The notes below the pieces were generated by a model. It was not told where the DNA came from and made no database searches. It worked only from the letters and a program-made list of their open reading frames with translations. This document shows positions 5,293 through 6,631 of a stretch of DNA of 6,631 nt, piece by piece. A program made the position numbers and the translations under genes. Position 1 is the stretch's first letter; every line of letters begins with the position of its first letter. The DNA is taken from contig JAEWEG010000029.1 in the NCBI GenBank assembly GCA_023389575.1, positions 1-6,631 of the forward strand. The letters run 5' to 3'. Source of the stretch: Chloroflexota bacterium (GTDB lineage: Bacteria > Chloroflexota > Chloroflexia > Thermomicrobiales > UBA6265).

Positions 5293-5943
5293 ATGAACCC
5301 CGCCCATGACAAGGCTCTCCAGCGGGTCACGAGCCAGATCATCGCGAGATTCGAATTACTCTCCAGCGCGCGCGATCTCGCCATCGCGGCGGGACGGAAG
5401 GTGATTCGGCTGTCGGCGAACGCGGTCCGGGCCATGCACCGCGACGATCACGCGGAGGCCTCCGGCCTGCTCGGCCAGGCACGCGCCGAGCTTGATTCCA
5501 TCCGCGCCGCCACCGAACCCTTTCCGTCCGTCTACTGGGCCGGATACGTGCAGGACGCGATGAAGGAGTACGCCGAGGCCGTCATCACCGGCGCGGTGCT
5601 GAAGGGCGAGTCGATTCCGGAGCCGGACACACTCGCGGTGGAAGACGCCGCCTATCTGAACGGCCTGGCGGAAGCGGCCTCCGAATTGCGTCGGGATACC
5701 CTGGACGCGCTGCGCGGCGACGACATCGACAGGGCCACGACCCTGCTTCAGGCGATGGACTCGATCTACGGCGTGCTCGTCACCATCGACTACCCCGACG
5801 CGGTCACCGGTGGACTTCGTCGGACCACGGACCAGTTGCGTGCCGTGCTCGAGCGGACGCGGGGCGATGTCACGCTGGCCGTCCGCCAGGATCGGCTGGA
5901 GCACGCCCTGAAGGCGGTCGAGGCACTCCAAACCGGCCGGTGA
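5293..5943 (+). CDS. Translin-family protein (COG2178-type)
   Basis: A 216-residue, mostly alpha-helical protein of the translin/Trax superfamily. The best hallmarks are at the C-terminus: DYPDAVTGGLRRTTDQLRAVLERTRGDVTLAVRQ (about residues 166-199) followed by RLEHALKAVE. The central helices carry the acidic residues expected at the Trax-type ribonuclease site: E92 and E95 in MKEYAEAV, and E127 and E131 in GLAEAASELRR. Whether the set is catalytically complete cannot be decided by eye. Eukaryotic translin-Trax (C3PO) degrades small RNA strands and pre-tRNA 5' fragments; bacterial and archaeal members are little studied. ATG 5293 is chosen because GGAGG (5278-5282) stands 10 nt before it and the N-terminus MNPAHDKALQ fits. 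An in-frame TTG at 5218 has no such site. The gene is divergent from the leuS leader, and its own promoter is unclear. Confidence 0.88.
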   Translation: MNPAHDKALQRVTSQIIARFELLSSARDLAIAAGRKVIRLSANAVRAMHRDDHAEASGLLGQARAELDSIRAATEPFPSVYWAGYVQDAMKEYAEAVITGAVLKGESIPEPDTLAVEDAAYLNGLAEAASELRRDTLDALRGDDIDRATTLLQAMDSIYGVLVTIDYPDAVTGGLRRTTDQLRAVLERTRGDVTLAVRQDRLEHALKAVEALQTGR

Positions 5944-5955
5944 GATCATCTCTCG

Positions 5956-6456
5956 TCAGGTGAGCGGTTCCGGAATGTCCACGGTCGTCCCGACGCCATA
6001 CCCGTGCTCGGCCAGCCATCCGCCAGGAACCTCGAGGACGTGGGTAACGAACACGTCAGATGGGAACCGCTGGCGGTCACCATCCTCGGTTCCTTCCGGA
6101 TCGGGACAGGCATTCTCCGCCGCGCCCACGATCTCGCCCTTCGAAATCCACACGATGTCCAGGCAGAAGCGCATGCCCTTCATCCAGAACACGCGCTGGG
6201 AGGGTTCCGGGAAGACGAACAGCATGCCCGTCCCCTCCTCGAGCCCGTTGCGGTAGCCAAGGCCGAGCGTCTGTTCACTTCCCGAGAGCGCGAGTTCCAC
6301 CGTCAACGGCGTGTCGCCCACCATGATCTCGGCGGTCGCGCGTGCGGGTGGAAGCGGCTGGCGCCACGGCGGCACTTCTTCACGCTGCGCGGTCGCGCCG
6401 GCGATCGATCCCGCCAGCATGCACACGACCAGCACCATCATCCTGAGGGACTTCAT
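5956..6456 (-). CDS. Exported DUF192 family protein
   Basis: A 166-residue protein with an N-terminal signal peptide (MKSLRMMVLVVCMLAGSIAG, likely cleaved after ATAQ near residue 24), so it should act outside the membrane. The DUF192 domain covers about residues 42-165. Its conserved elements are visible: GLGYRNGLEEGTGMLFVFPEP, then RVFWMKGMRFCLDIVWISKGEIV, and the C-terminal THVLEVPGGWLAEHGYGVGTTV. Two cysteines (C98, C117) remain in the mature part. The function of DUF192 is not established. The start is supported by GGAGGA (6468-6463) 6 nt upstream. The ATG overlaps the stop of the preceding gene (ATGA, 6456-6453), so the two form an operon. Its stop lies 12 bp from the convergent translin stop, and no terminator hairpin is seen between them. 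Confidence 0.93.
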   Translation of the reverse strand: MKSLRMMVLVVCMLAGSIAGATAQREEVPPWRQPLPPARATAEIMVGDTPLTVELALSGSEQTLGLGYRNGLEEGTGMLFVFPEPSQRVFWMKGMRFCLDIVWISKGEIVGAAENACPDPEGTEDGDRQRFPSDVFVTHVLEVPGGWLAEHGYGVGTTVDIPEPLT

Positions 6457-6631
6457 CGCTGTTCCTCCGCGCCGTCCATCGAAGGCAGGAGCGTCTCCAG
6501 TTCGAGCATCATTGAAACCACGTCATCCACTCCGTCGAGCAGGTAGTCGCTGGATTGGATCACTCGCGGGTCCGTATCAAGCGTCAGCACACCAACGGCC
6601 AGCGTCTGGATGCCCGATTCCTGGCGAAGCT
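6453..6631 (-). CDS. C-terminal fragment of an unidentified protein (5' end outside window)
   Basis: The frame is open from the window edge to TGA at 6455-6453 and encodes 58 residues, ending DDVVSMMLELETLLPSMD then GAEEQR. The part IQTLAVGVLTLDTDPRVIQSSDYLLDGVDDV has the rhythm of the last strand-helix unit of a HAD-type phosphatase, where a short strand precedes a position-and-domain statement such as ADYLLDSVDDL. The fragment is too short to assign and no catalytic residue is visible. The stop overlaps the DUF192 start, which supports a real coding frame and translational coupling. Confidence 0.7.
   Translation of the reverse strand, partial: LRQESGIQTLAVGVLTLDTDPRVIQSSDYLLDGVDDVVSMMLELETLLPSMDGAEEQR

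Noticed and set aside
1..6631. CRISPR arrays, insertion sequences, phage or toxin-antitoxin modules
   Set aside because: No direct-repeat array, transposase, terminal repeats or recognisable toxin gene was seen; gene content is housekeeping plus one small regulatory operon.

Overview
The window is high-GC bacterial chromosome. It reads as Chloroflexota, most likely a relative of the Thermomicrobia; this is inferred from the high GC content, a transcriptional T-box on leuS, a bacterial translin-family gene and a split glycine dehydrogenase, and no single marker proves it.

Layout. Bases 1-452 are the 3' end of gcvPB (glycine dehydrogenase subunit 2), closed by a 14-bp hairpin terminator. A short operon on the + strand follows (624-2109): a RibD-C/dihydrofolate-reductase-like protein, an ArsR-family repressor and an AHSA1/SRPBCC ligand-binding protein. 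The last two overlap by ATGA. The operon promoter (532-560) has a 30-bp imperfect palindrome lying over its -10 element, the expected position for autorepression by the ArsR protein. A long hairpin at 2137-2169 separates this operon from leuS, which converges from the - strand (2203-4704).

The region upstream of leuS is the unusual part. A strong promoter (-35 TTGACA, -10 TATACT) at 5240-5211 drives a leader of about 500 nt. The leader contains a complete T-box Stem I with a leucine CUC specifier (5059-5061), and at its other end the T-box sequence, antiterminator and a 15-bp intrinsic terminator with a U-tract (4842-4776). Between these two halves lies a canonical tRNA-Ala(GGC) gene with encoded CCA (4877-4952), on the same strand. 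So a tRNA gene is nested inside a riboswitch that senses a different tRNA. Two additional strong hairpins precede Stem I.

Divergent from the leuS leader is a translin-family protein gene (5293-5943). It converges on a small - strand operon: a partial unidentified CDS (6453-6631) overlapping by ATGA with a secreted DUF192 protein (5956-6456).

Functionally, leuS is set to be induced when uncharged tRNA-Leu(GAG) accumulates. The nested tRNA-Ala would be made from the same promoter whether or not the terminator is read through, and its maturation would cut the riboswitch in two. Whether the switch decides before that cut is the main open question of the window.
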